64,000 bases of DNA from Lutraria lutraria (taxonomy: Eukaryota; Mollusca; Bivalvia; Venerida; Mactridae), in contig OZ026835.1 of NCBI GenBank assembly GCA_964023205.1, forward strand, positions 43,993,083 to 44,057,082. Reading direction: 5' to 3'. Below are positions 35,105 to 47,018 of this stretch, piece by piece. Made by a program: the position numbers and the translations under genes. Within the stretch, counting starts at the first letter, position 1. Each line of letters begins with the position of its first letter. A model generated the notes under the pieces. The model worked only from the letters and a program-made list of their open reading frames with translations, searched no databases and had not been told where the DNA came from.

Positions 35105-36090
35105 TATCCCGAACAATTCTAAATGCCAAAGCCGTTTTCAATCCCTCTCTCGCCCATTTACCTCCGCCCGTCCCACTCTCTATCTCCTCTTCCAAACTCT
35201 CGCCCCTTCACCTCCCTCTCTCTCCACACTTCCCTCTTCCCCCGTCCCCCTCTATATCTCCTCTTCCAACCTCTGGCCCCTTCACCCTTTCTCTCCCTGC
35301 TCACTTCCCTCTTTCCGCCCGCCCCCCTCTCTCTATCTCCTCTTCCAACTCTCGCCCCTTCACCCTCTCTCTCCCTGCTCACTTCGCTCTTTCCCCTCCC
35401 GTCCCCCTCACTATCACCTCCTTCCAACCTCTCGCCCCTTCATCCTCTCTCTCTCTCCCTCCACACTTCCCTCTTTCCACTCCCGCCCCTCTCTATCTCC
35501 TCTGCCAACCTCTTGCTCCTTCACCCCCCTCTCTCTACCTCAACCAACACTCCCCTTTCCCCCCTGCCGTTCTTCTCTCTATCTCCACTTCCAACCTCTC
35601 GCCCCTTCACCCCTCTCTCCCTCCCTCCCTCCCTCTCCCGTCCCCCACTTTATCTGTTCTTCCAACCTCTCGGCCCTTCGCCCTCCTCTCTTTCCCTCCA
35701 CACTTCCCTCTGTCTTCTTCACAATTTCATATCTCCCTACACCCTCTCCCCCTGCACCATTCCCTGCCTCATCCCTCCCTCCTCCACCCCTCTCTCCTCT
35801 GCTTTTCCCTCTTCTATCTGACCTCTCCTCTCCCTCCCTATCCGGCTATCCCTCCATCCCCTTCCTCTCATCCGCTCTCCTCTCCCTCCCTATCCGGCTA
35901 TCCCTCCATCCCCTTCCTCTCATCCGCTCTTCTTTCTATCCTACCTCCGCCCTTACCTTTCTTACCGCTGTCACCTGTCTTCACCGTCTCCCCTCGCGCC
36001 CTAACGTCTTAACTTTTTTCCCCTCTGACCTCCCTTCTACACTTCCCTCTCCCATCCCTCCGAACACTCATAACCTCTTCTGTAAAGTCC
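35105..36090 (+). repeat. ~1-kb polypyrimidine (C/T) tract with degenerate ~65-bp periodicity
   Basis: Almost pure C/T on the plus strand, built on variants of 'tctatctcctcttccaac', 'ctcgccccttcaccc' and 'cactccctctttcc' words about every 60-70 bp. Near 35825-35930, a ~53-bp segment 'cctatccggctatccctcca...' occurs twice in exact tandem. Long open frames across it (361 and 232 codons, Pro/Ser/Leu only) reflect the lack of purines and are not believable proteins. Confidence 0.92.
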
Positions 36091-36109
36091 GATTATATCT
36101 GACTTAAAA

Positions 36110-37810
36110 ATATAAACTATGGTGCACATTAAATTTTGTCTATTCATTTGCAAAAAAACACTACTAAACTGCTGAAAATAATGAATTATGTGACAAATTT
36201 AGAAAACTTAAGTCTCCATTAGAATTTTGAATTAATACTATTCATATACAAACCGCTTCAAAGTTGTCCTCCTTTAAAAGAATGTTGAATAAGATCGTCA
36301 AGCAATATAATGTGATGTCGTTTTTATGACTAAAACGTCACTCAGATACTAATAGTATTTATAACTATAGTGCAAACCTGAAAGCGAGATCTTTTCATAA
36401 CATTTAATAAATATTTCTTTGCCATTTACTGAAACTTAATCCGTCCGATTCTTTTTCATAAACACGACATCTTAAGGTTGCTATGGAAACCTTTTCCGTA
36501 GTTAGTTTATCTATCTGTTTTCAGTTTTAGGAGATGGTTCATTAGTCCGTTAACCCAAGTTACAACAAAAGAATTAACAAAATATGAAATAATGCATGCA
36601 TGCAAACTAGCATGATACCTCTACGAAGTTTATATATATTTAAGATAAGAAATACAAATCTGGGTTAACGTATTAATCACTGAGTGAAAACTCAGGAAGT
36701 AGTACAAGTCTAGGTATATACATTAACATATCCAAGTTTCTGGAAAAAAACCTTCACGCGCTCAGGCTTACTATGAATAGGCCATGTGGTATGTAGGAAA
36801 ATTTCTTCATTCTTATTTAGCGACATGAACGGATAGTCCTCGCGAGAACACGTGGTAAGTTACCTTTATTTATTAAGTTCATTAGATAGCGGATAATCGA
36901 ATTATCTTTACCAGATCGATCAGCTGGATGGAACATAGCAATACCTTTGATCACAAAATAAAAATACAGAAAACTTTCTTGATACTGTTAATTTTAGCGG
37001 CATGCCTAGGCCGAAGCGCGTGTTTTCCATTTCCGCTCTTCGCAATTGTATACTATGTCAGCATACTAGTAGCTGAAAAGTTTATCGTGAGTGAAAGTTA
37101 TATTGCCAAGTTGGATAAAGCAGGGATACTATATAACTTAGTAGTCGATTAGCGAATGCGAATGAGAAGGTATTGTTCAAGTCAGATGTATAACCATGTT
37201 GTGGTATATACATGATACACAGATACGGTCCATTCAAAAACGGATATTCGCAATTTTGGATAACGGATATTGTCCGACAAAATATACATCCTGAAGCAAA
37301 AGATAAAATTATGCTGTAGTTGGCACGGTATAAATTTCATGACGCATATTTTAGAGAGAAAAGGAATTCATAAGAAATCCATTAAAAATGACTCTATGCA
37401 TGTAATTTGAAAAATATTGCGTGCAGAGAATTTAATTCAAGTCATACAGCACATTGTATTAAACTTTATGATACACATACAAATAAAAACAAGTGAAGAT
37501 ATTTACACTAATAACTTAGAGTTCTCTGATTTCGCTCATTGCCAACTTTCACGGATCATCAGTTGGCGTATCGGGAAAGCTGATATTGATTTTTTCTGCG
37601 ATATCGCTGACATAGATGTTGCATGCCATTGTGTTGTATAAAGATTTATAGATAAAGAATTTATATAACTTTGTTAATGCAAACATGTTCGCAGTCATAA
37701 GCAAACAAATCGCAGTCATAAGCAAGTTTGTTTGCATCTTTCTTCTTTACTAAGATATAATTATATTTTAATTACATGTATATCAGATTCTATCTTCTTG
37801 CTTCCATGAG
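36110..37810. other. Intergenic, nothing recognised
   Basis: AT-rich. A 74-codon frame at 36928-37152 has a hydrophobic stretch but no family resemblance or splice context. No gene claimed. Confidence 0.4.
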
Positions 37811-37818
37811 CGTTACAA

Positions 37819-38332
37819 AAGTATCACTGTAGGTCAAGATTTACTAATATTCATGTATCACTGTAGGTCAAGATTTGCCAATATTATTGTATCACTGTAG
37901 GTCAAGATTTACTAATATTCATGTATCACTGTAGGTCAAGATTTGCTAATATTCATGTATCGCTGTAGGTCAAGATTTGCCAATATTATTGTATCACTGT
38001 AGGTCAAGATTTACTAATATTATTGTATCACTGTAGGTCAAGATTTACTAATATTCATGTATCACTGTAGGTCAAGATTTGCTAATATTCATGTATCGCT
38101 GTAGTTCAAGATTTGCCAATATTATTGTATCACTGTAGGTCAAGATTTACTAATATTATTGTATCACTGTAGGTCAAGATTTACTAATATTATTGTATCA
38201 CTGTAGGTCAAGATTTGCTAATATTCATGTATCACTGTAGGTCAAGATTTGCCAATATTATTGTATCACTGTAGGTCAAGATTTGCCAATATTATTGTAT
38301 CACTGTAGGTCAAGATTTACTAATATTCATTT
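37819..38332 (+). repeat. 34-bp minisatellite, 15 copies, with 4-unit higher-order pattern
   Basis: The unit is 'gtatcactgtaggtcaagat' plus 'ttactaatattcat'. Variants differ at 'act/gct/gcc' and 'cat/att'. Units 3-6 and 7-10 carry the same order of variants (act-cat, gct-cat, gcc-att with 'cgctg', act-att), showing duplication of a 136-bp block. Confidence 0.93.
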
Positions 38333-38433
38333 ATACATTTTGTAACTGGACATAAAAAGAAAATTCCAAAATATAGCAAAATTGGGATTCTAAAAAATCA
38401 GTTTACGAGTAAACAAATATGGCTAGTGATGAT

Positions 38434-38735
38434 TGGTGGTCTAGTGGTAACGCGCACTGCACGAAGGGTCGTGGGTCAAATCTCGGCTCTACCTTTCTAA
38501 TTTATCAGGGATGCTTTTTCAGTGCCCCCCATTCTAACTACCGATTCAAGCAACGTGTCTAGAAAATCACTGGAAAATGGCGAGGCGTATATCAGGCACG
38601 GTAAAGAAATAATATTTGAAATAAGATATGGGATATAAATGCCTGGTTCTCATGTATCTTCTTCTTCTCTCGCTTGTGTGGCCCTGAAATGACCATAGCT
38701 GTCGAATTGGCCATTCGACAACAGATCAATAAATG
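38434..38735 (+). mobile_element. SINE family B, tRNA-derived
   Basis: The head 'tggtggtctagtggtaacgc' (A box) and 'cgtgggtcaaatctc' (degenerate B box) is followed by a body with 'tatcagggatgctttttcag' and 'accgattcaagcaacgtgtc', and a tail 'gctgtcgaattggccattcg'. A second copy of head and body is at 47575-47765 in reverse. Confidence 0.8.
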
Positions 38736-40945
38736 AATACAGATGTGGCTGACATGTTAGTGTCAGCTCGTTAATCAATTTTAACTGTTTGATAAGCTCT
38801 GGTACTCTACATTACAGTTCCGACTATGATACTACATACTTACATTTTACTTTTTTTTATCTATAAATCATAAATTTTAATTTTGCTTCATTTTGTTTGC
38901 GTTCTTATCTTAAAAGTAATAGAAAGTAAGCTACTTGAAAATTGAGGAAATGTAAGACAAAAGTCATAATGAGATTTCATTGTCCATTTGATTACAAATG
39001 AATATTTAGCAACAGTCTGTTTAACTTATAAACGTATTTTTAATGGCCTTTAGAAAGATGTACCTAGTGGTCCGTAATTGTATTTGCATGATATAATGAT
39101 AAAATGTAACGCTTAAGTCTAAAATAAAGTATTTGTTCTGTTCTGATATAGTAGTACATTCTTTGTTTACAAGCTATTGTCATCTTATATATCAGAACTG
39201 CGAAAATCTTTTACATACACGATATCATAAAGCAGTACAATCTCAATTGATTATTACTGTATTATAAAAACTTGTATAAACTACTTTATAGGTCAACATA
39301 GCGGGTGTGCAACACGACTCTGCCATCAAAACGATCACGAATCTGCCATCAAAAAGATGAATGACTGAAATAGACGAGTACCAAGTGTCAATACAGAGAC
39401 ACAAAACTGCATTTATAAACCCAAACACAAATCAACGCGATTATTAAAAGTTAGGACCAATGTACCAATGTGTGTATTAATCTCAGTCAATACTGACAAT
39501 GGTGCAATTTAAAACTAGCACAATGAACCATCTCATGTATTGGATATTATTACTGTCATACAAACTGGTACAAAATGATACGAATTATGCCAGACATCGT
39601 ATATTTTGATCTGAGGACACCGAACTAAGTTCTAAAATAAAATCTTCATCTGTTTATTTAAACAAATTGAATGCTGTATCTGAATTCAAATTCGATTATC
39701 ATAACTTTCTCCATCTCATAAAATGCATTCCAATTTTTACAACGGTATTTACGACAAACATTTTAAAAATACTGTTTACTTTTTAGTTCGCCAATCTAAA
39801 CACTAAAATCTTTATGGACAATGCGTCTTTAACTGGATTAGCATATTTATCTTTATTATTATTGTCCCATCAATACAAAACCAAAAACATCACAGTATAA
39901 TAATTTTATGGACATGAATAAAACGATGTATCCTCTGCTCATTAAAATCATAAGAGACTTGACATAAATATAATGAAATCACATGAACTTATACATGTAA
40001 AACACTATACTATAAAATATAGGTCTATAAATTAGGTCTACCTACAGGCCTAAACACGACACTGTCATAAGAATGGCAAGGTATTTATATTTTATAAATT
40101 ACTTATTGTAATATTCAGAAATATATAAAATCAGATTAAATAAAAAAAATGGATTTCACAATCGATTATTTACCATAATGACATTATTGACAAAAACCCA
40201 ATCGTCCACTTTAAAAAAACTTTTTGCTTGCAGATTTAATGAAATAAAGCATACTAGCACTCAAACGGTCAGCTAATTATAAGACATGTTCAGATTAGTT
40301 TTATTTTTTAAATTTGCAGTTTATCGTATCATAATTGTTTTTTATATTGTCATTTATAAAGTTGAACTACACCTATTATTGTTATTTAATGCTTTTTTGT
40401 CTATTATATTTTTGTCATGCCGTATCACGTATGTACATACATTTCATTGTAGTTTCATATATATTTTCATTATACTTTTTTCTTTTCAAAACATTGGATA
40501 TTGATATCATGTACTGCCATCATTGTACAATGGGTATTAATCATTTGTCGATGAACTGTAGAGTTATATAGAGGTCAATACAATATTTAATTTGTCGAGA
40601 TTTGATAAACCACCGATGTAAGTTAGACGAACCAGCTGCCCACAGAGGCGTTGAAGAGTACCATGATGAAATTGAAATAAAAGACCAAACTCAACTGTAA
40701 ACGAGTTCCCGTATACTCAGCATCCTGGTGCACGGGAAACAGTGGCTTCACATTGACCAAAAATCTTCTCTTTTTTTAAGTAAGACCTTGAAAACTGGCT
40801 ATGAATTACGTCTTTTCTTTTTTCAAGTTTTTTGTCGACTCTTGACCTTTTTCAGTCATTTGTTGTCCATGTTGATATTTTCATCTGAACAGTATCTCCG
40901 AACTGAGTGAATGTTTTGCCAGACTACCCACTATATATTTTATGT
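38736..40945. other. Intergenic, nothing recognised
   Basis: Strongly AT-rich with short open frames only. The overlapping hydrophobic frames at 40286-40571 are T-rich shadows. Confidence 0.4.
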
Positions 40946-40950
40946 GGAGA

Positions 40951-41113
40951 TGTTTGCGGATACGCGGTGCATACATTTATAGGCCGCGACATGTTTGTGG
41001 ACACGCGGTGCATACATTTATAGGCCGCGACATGTTTGTGGACACGCGGTGCATACATTTATAGGCCGCACATGTTTGTGGACACGCGGTGCATACATTT
41101 ATAGGCCGCGACA
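40951..41113 (+). repeat. 41-bp tandem repeat, four copies
   Basis: The unit 'tgtttgtggacacgcggtgc' plus 'atacatttataggccgcgaca' occurs four times (third copy lacks one base; first has two changes). The final 'ggccgcgaca' is also the 5' end of the tRNA-like segment that follows. Confidence 0.93.
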
Positions 41114-41440
41114 GTTAATGCCCTGGATTTGTAACCCGTGGATCGGGGTTTGATTCCCGACCGCGGCATGTCATGTCCTTCCGTGAAATTTTGACAACAC
41201 TGTTCATTTTCCACCACATGGGAAGAAGTTGCCGGTTCCTTAGCTTGTGCAAGGTTAAGTTTGTACTGTTTACGAATATCGACCAGGAAAACTTGTAGGT
41301 GAATCGACTGATGAATATTTTCTGAAAATTGTGGAAAAAACATGGAAAAACTCCTAGACGTTTGTCTAAAGAAAAGTGCCTTGGACGTAATAGGCAGGCC
41401 ACCATTTTGTTGATGTTGTTCACGGGCTACTTTCTGTATT
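41104..41440 (+). mobile_element. SINE-like element with a tRNA-Thr-like head
   Basis: 41104-41168 can be read as a D-arm-shortened tRNA. The acceptor strand GCCGCG pairs with CGCGGC. The anticodon region is 'ctggatttgtaacccg', anticodon TGT. The T arm 'tcggggtttgattcccga' has B-box-like 'ggtttgattcc'. Since the D arm is damaged, this is not a functional tRNA. The body follows with 'catgtccttccgtgaaattt' and 'gaagttgccggttccttagc' to about 41440. I infer a SINE head. Confidence 0.6.
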
Positions 41441-41444
41441 TACT

Positions 41445-41680
41445 GACCCAGGGAATCTAACGATGGAAACAACCTGTTTCTCTTTCAGTGGGAACTTAAT
41501 GCCAATTTAACCAATCGCGAACGATAAACATGTTTGTAAGTCGGTAATTCTGAGAATGATTATTAAAACGAGTACCTAGTTGAAAAGTAGTGACCGGAAA
41601 CCACATAACCAAAATGTGTAACACTACTCTTATGTACGAGGCGTATTTCTCAGTTACGGAAATTCCCGAGTATTTATTTG
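41445..41680 (+). repeat. Dispersed repeat paired with 9645-9835
   Basis: Shares 'taacgatggaaacaacctgt', 'ttctctttcagtgggaa', 'aaccaaaatgtgtaac' and 'tttctcagttacggaaat' with the copy near 9645. Confidence 0.7.
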
Positions 41681-44200
41681 TTCGCCTAAGTCCTGATGTG
41701 ATCCTCCGTCTAGAACTGGAGCTGAGAAGGCCAGCTTCCGCCTTAATATTTACAAAAGTAAATATCCGAGCTCAAGAAGCGATGGTATGTGACCTGAGCG
41801 TACTTGATTCATGAAAATGATATGTCAGTTATCTAGCAGTCTATTGTTTGCCAGATAATGGATGGTGGCTGCTTTCGCATATTTTCGACGATTTAATACT
41901 TCGTGCAGAGTTGATATAAACTGTGTGGAGTTAAATTGTATCATTTTCAATGTTTTGTTATTATATACTTCTGTAACTTCTTTCCAATGCTCTACAAAGT
42001 CTAACAACAGTCAGAGATGTATTACACGTCTCTGCTAACATGTATAAAAATCTTCATGTGTTGTAAATTAGGTCTAGACTGAGTTGAGATATGTTATTGC
42101 TTTCGAATTTCTGAGCGCCTTTTTACTTTCGCCACAATTCTACTACTATGGTAAAGTACGTCTGACTTTAAAACGTTCTTCGTTATGAAATGGCGATAAT
42201 ATTGACCTGGCATAAGCAGTGTTTACTGACCTTTACTGACCTTGTCCATTAGTCCAGTAAACACTCGTATTTCATGATAGAAAGGTTCTATCTGAGGTAT
42301 ACCATCTGTTTATTAATGACGAGAGATCTACGACTGTAGTTGTATGTATGTGTGGCTCATTAAGACCCCCGAATGTTTTGGTATGGAGTCTCTTGACGTG
42401 AAGGTTTATAGAAGCATTTTCCCTTACTTTCTATAGTACATGTATTCCTACTGTTTGTTGTTTCTCCGTTTATATGTCTCGCCACCCTTTAACTTTCTTT
42501 CTATTTTATTTGCTTCCAGTTTCACTTTTCGCACTTCGTATGTTTCTGTCTCATTTCTTCTGTTTGTGCTATTTTCAGTATCTGGTATATAATTATAGTG
42601 GTTCTGAATTGCCTCTTCTGTTCATGGGGTTACACGCTTACAATAGTCATTTCACTACCATTTCGGGGGGTGGGGTGAGAAGGGGCTCCTATTTTATTTT
42701 TGATATTCAAAATAATATGAAACATCAACATAATTTCATTCAAGAATAAAAAACACGAACATATTAATTTTGATGAGTTTTAAGATTTTCTGATGTTAAA
42801 TGTTGTGTGAAGTCTTCATAAAGTCTACTGGGTCAGTGATCCGACAGTGATGTTCTTCTAAATTCATTTAATTTACAAGAATAAAACAGTTATGTCGCAG
42901 TTATCTCCTTTATCTGCATACATCAATCACCGCCCGTGCCACATGCTAAATTATGCTAAAGCAGTGACAGACAAGAATTTCTAATTTTCCAATTCAGTTG
43001 TTTTTAACAAATGCTGACCGCGTTATGTCAAAATGCTACATTTTCACGCTGTTTATTTTTAATTCGGCATGTGTCCCACTGCTTGTGAAAATTAGGTTGG
43101 TGACTTATCAGAAACATGCCGCTAAATAACTCCTGGTCGTCGTGAAATTGATAGACTCAGAAGGGTTGAAGCTTGACCCACGTGTACTTAATGTACAATA
43201 AACAACCACTGATGTATTAAGTACATGGAGGACCGGTCAGTTTAAGATAACAGTTTTTTGAAATCAGCCATGAAATAATGATTCAGTACTTGGTCAGTAT
43301 CAAGGACACATAGAGAAAAGAGAGAGGAAGTTTTCACTTCAGTCTTTTGGCTAAGCATCAACAAGAAGAAATATTATTCAAATGTAGACTTTCCTATATA
43401 CTCATATGTCGTCTCAACCTTTCTTACTGGGGTTATACTTCTGCTTATCGTTTTATTAATTCAAGTATAGCCCTTAATTCACACTCGAATGTGAACCCAG
43501 TGACTTGAATTCAAAATTATGCAAATCAAGACAGTCAAAAAACCTCTGTGACTATCAAATAACATACTAATATCTATTAAGATAGCGCGCTCATTCTATC
43601 ACGAATCAGTGGTCGCTTAACACGGATTTACAAAATCATAAATCTATTTTTTTTTTATCTTACCGGATCTATTTAGTAATTTTTGTGTTAATCCAATGTT
43701 GATTTTAGAAGTGTTCATCCTAAGTAAGTTTATATAAAAAGGTACTGAGATTTATGTGGCATTTTGTACAAACGTCTTTAATCTAGCGGGATAACTGGGC
43801 GGAGTAAATCAGAAATAGGAAAACACGGATAAAAAAGGTATTTGTACTATAGCACTTTCTATAGATTTGTCTACTTTTATTGATGATAAAAATGAAAACT
43901 AGACTGAATTCATTTTTGATATTGTCAAATGATTCAAAAAATATTTAAACGAACAAATACAGTTTTGTTTTGATAGTGCGATTTTTGTTCAACTCTGTCT
44001 TTTTGGAGGACGATAGCCTCAACGAACACCAAAATGCCCAATGGAAAAATATCCAATGGAACAAAGTAATATGAACCAGTACTTGATGCTTCAATTGATA
44101 TAAGTGCAATCTGGTAAATGTTCTTTTTTAATGTTTCTTATGACTAGTCAACGTATTAATTGATTATTTTGTTGCTTAATTGTGGGCTGCTTTTTACAAT
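41681..44200. other. Intergenic, nothing recognised
   Basis: AT-rich with no supported gene. A short G-rich run 'ggggggtggggtgagaagggg' sits at 42665-42685. Confidence 0.4.
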
Positions 44201-44720
44201 CCGTTTATAATTTAACTTTTTGTTCCTCTGAGTATTTTTCCACTGGCTGATAATGGTGTTCTGTTGAGACCATCGTATCCCTGTACTGACGTGATGGTAT
44301 TACGGTATATCCGTATGATGTCGATGAAGAGATAGCATTGTACAATCGCTCGATCGACATCCATGTTCGGTTCATGACAAGCTTTACCTGCATTTCCCCC
44401 GAGTTAGTTTCCCGGTTATATAATTCAACAAAACAGGCAATGTCAATATGAGCAATACTTACCATTTCATTTTGTTGACATTTCTTCCGCGATATTTTCG
44501 GTTTTGACAGACACCGAGAGGGTCGAGTCGTGAAAATGACAAATAATTTTTGAGGCCGAAATCAGCAGGTTTGGTAAATCTTGAAATGTGTATTTTGAGT
44601 AAACAAGCGGGATATTTTGTAAATATTTTATAGGGCTTTCATTAATTGATTTAGGCATTAAAATGATAATAATTTTATTGCTATTCGAAACGCTTCAGTT
44701 CCAGGGCATGTCTCTTTAAG
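44201..44720 (-). other. Possible minus-strand exons, unconfirmed
   Basis: Two neighbouring minus-strand frames (44658-44467 and 44465-44205) flank a good donor, AAATG|GTAAGT, at 44457-44462. The second frame ends 'HHYQPVEKYSEEQKVKL'. Neither resembles a family I know, so this is a weak gene candidate only. Confidence 0.2.
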
Positions 44721-44759
44721 GAGTCGTGACTGTCTAAATACGCTAAAAATAAAATATTT

Positions 44760-45657
44760 TATTAACAAAGTTTGTATATCATACTTTCATAACAAGCAAC
44801 AAAAAAAACCTAACCGAACGCGCAATATATTGATTGTGATAAAAACTGCAGCCCTTTACTCGTCGACGAGAACCGTCCATAGCGTGTTGTGCATTGTGTT
44901 GGTACGATATGATACCATTTTAACTATAACGTTGAATGTAATGTGACTTACAGACCAGAAAGTCCTCTGATTCCACGGTAGGGGGTAATAAAACAGACAG
45001 GGACATTGAAACACTAGCTTCTGTTTCCATAATTAGTTACTATTGTTTATATCTTTATTATCCATAAAACAACAGAAAGTCACTATAAAAGTATAAATCA
45101 ATCAAATTCATAACCCTATTTTTGGACCAGGTGTCAAGTCTACAGACACTAAGCTGACCGAGACCAGACGGGATAGGGCTGATAAGGGGCAATAAAACAA
45201 GAGATTAGACATCCTGTGGCATTTGGGGGTCACTATATAGGACCTGTTTCAGTATTGAACCGTAAACATTGATTGACTATCAAAACTGAATGGGATGCAT
45301 ACAGTTTACGCAATAGATTAGTTACATGAGTGATAATGATCTGACAGTTCTATTGTTAATTGCTGGCTTAAATATTTTAAAGCGGGGTTCAGTCCATGGA
45401 ATTTCTTTATTGTCAAATATCTAGTGCACGAATGACGTTATCAAACATCTGAAACATAGCTCGCTGCATTATACATGTGTAGTTATTTTAACGACCATTT
45501 GCTTTAACATATTCCTTTATACAGAGTAGTTGTCGCTGTTACAAAATGTGTAGATGACGTTCGATAGTGGTTTATAGAAGACCAACCAAATATAATATTT
45601 GTCTCGAATCACTTGCAATGGACTTTATACAATGTTTAATAAGTTTATAATTATGGT
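44760..45657. repeat. Repeat related to intron 2 of the PAN-CCP gene
   Basis: Colinear with 23500-24050 over many short identical blocks. Homology resumes at 46812 ('ttaaatctataaattggt'), beyond the elements inserted at 45658. Confidence 0.75.
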
Positions 45658-46374
45658 TTAAAGACGTTGGCTACAGTTCGCTACATTTTTCACATAGACA
45701 CTATATAATTATGCAGAATAAAAAACTGGTCAAGATTTTTTTTTTACTTTGCATAATAAGAGCAAATGACAACAGAACCATAAGCGAAAAGAAATGGGGG
45801 GGGGTTTACTGATCTCAGTTTTGAGTTATCTGCCCTTGAATTTGATATTTTGCTTAGTTTAGGTCATTTCAAGGGCAGATACTTCACAATGAAGGAAAGC
45901 AAGGCCTTATTTATTTTCCGACTTCTTTCATTCCATCGTATAGTATTTCATAAATTGTTGGTTTGTTTCTCTCGTCTTTCTCCCTTTACCTAAACCAATA
46001 CCAATTTTTTCATAAAAATGGCCTAATTTTGAAGAAGTTTCATTTTGTTAACTTCTACAGAAAAAGTAATATAAGTTTAATTGAATTGCATGAAATTTTG
46101 TATTCTGACCAAGAATTAAATGAAAAGCGTTACCAAAAGTATAAATAAGGTATAAGTAATATGCCCTTGAAATGACCTAAAACAAGCAAAATATCAAATT
46201 CAAGGGCAGATAACTCAAAAGATGACGTCAGTAACCCCCAATTTCTTTTCGCTTTAAATGTTTTTGTTATCAAATGCTATGATCATGCAAAGTTTAAAAA
46301 CATCACTTGATCAGTTTTTTTTCTGCCTATATGTCCATTTGAAAAATGTGGCGAACTGTAGCAAACGTCTTTAA
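45658..46374. mobile_element. TTAA-bounded inverted-repeat element 1 (717 bp)
   Basis: Bounded by TTAA at 45658 and 46371. Ends are inverted repeats of about 220 bp: 'ttaaagacgttggctacagt' on the left and 'actgtagcaaacgtctttaa' on the right, continuing through 'ttgaatttgatattttgctt' against 'caaaatatcaaattcaaggg'. The core of about 270 bp has a 61-codon frame without recognisable motifs. TTAA target sites are typical of piggyBac-type elements, so a piggyBac-like MITE is the best guess. Its arms define the dispersed ~180-bp family. Confidence 0.8.
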
Positions 46375-46811
46375 AGTAGCAACATCCGATCAAACTATCG
46401 GATGCAAATTAACTCTCTCTCTCTCTACATTGTGACATTATCAGTGAAAGACATACAGTGAATGCTGACTAACAGACTAATTATATAACTGTACTGTATC
46501 TATAAATAGCTGGAGCTGACGATGGGTTTAAACCACATAAACTCCTTCCTCTAATTCAAATTTGAATTTCTGTTATAAATCGCTTTGAAAATATAAGAAC
46601 CTTAATCTTCATACATTTTGAAAGTTCTTGACTGGACTGATAAAAGGATCATTTTGCTTCATTCCGAATATTTTTCAGTGATTAAAAACACCATTTAATA
46701 TCAGTTTTTGTAAAAAAAATCTCTCCCTGAACTGAAAACAGTTTAAAAATCAATGAAAACCACCCACCAGCCATTACCTGCCTTTTATATCCCTGTTGGG
46801 GGTTTAAGTGT
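46371..46811 (+). mobile_element. TTAA-bounded ~435-bp unit, forward copy (element 2 left arm)
   Basis: Runs from 'ttaaagtagcaacatccgat' to 'ccctgttgggggtttaa'. The reverse complement is at 47019-47454. It contains 'gtatctataaatagctgg' and 'catttaatatcagtttttg'. Confidence 0.8.
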
Positions 46812-47018
46812 TTAAATCTATAAATTGGTAAAACATGATATGACCAACCAGACAGTCAAGCTACATAATTATTTTATTAAACAACAATACAATTTTATTA
46901 ATCTTTTTAGAAATGATCTGTGTACTGCTATCCGTATCGTGTGACTTTCGATGTATAACTTATGTTGTTCTGAACTAAGACAATAGTTGTTAATTAATTA
47001 ATTATTATTATTTGTTGT
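46812..47018. other. Spacer between the two inverted units
   Basis: Starts 'ttaaatctataaattggta', matching 24049-24070, so this is at least partly older flanking DNA rather than element core. It ends in TAAT-rich simple sequence. Confidence 0.55.

Noticed and set aside
35022..36107. 361- and 232-codon plus-strand frames rich in Pro, Ser and Leu
   Set aside because: They lie in an almost pure C/T tract where stops cannot occur by composition. Both frames are open together and there is no domain or splice context.
37819..38332. CRISPR-like array (regular 34-bp repeats)
   Set aside because: The repeats are contiguous with no unique spacers, and the DNA is animal. It is a minisatellite.
41104..41168. 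Functional tRNA-Thr (TGT) gene
   Set aside because: The D arm is too short and the A box is lost, and SINE-like body sequence follows. Treated as a SINE head.
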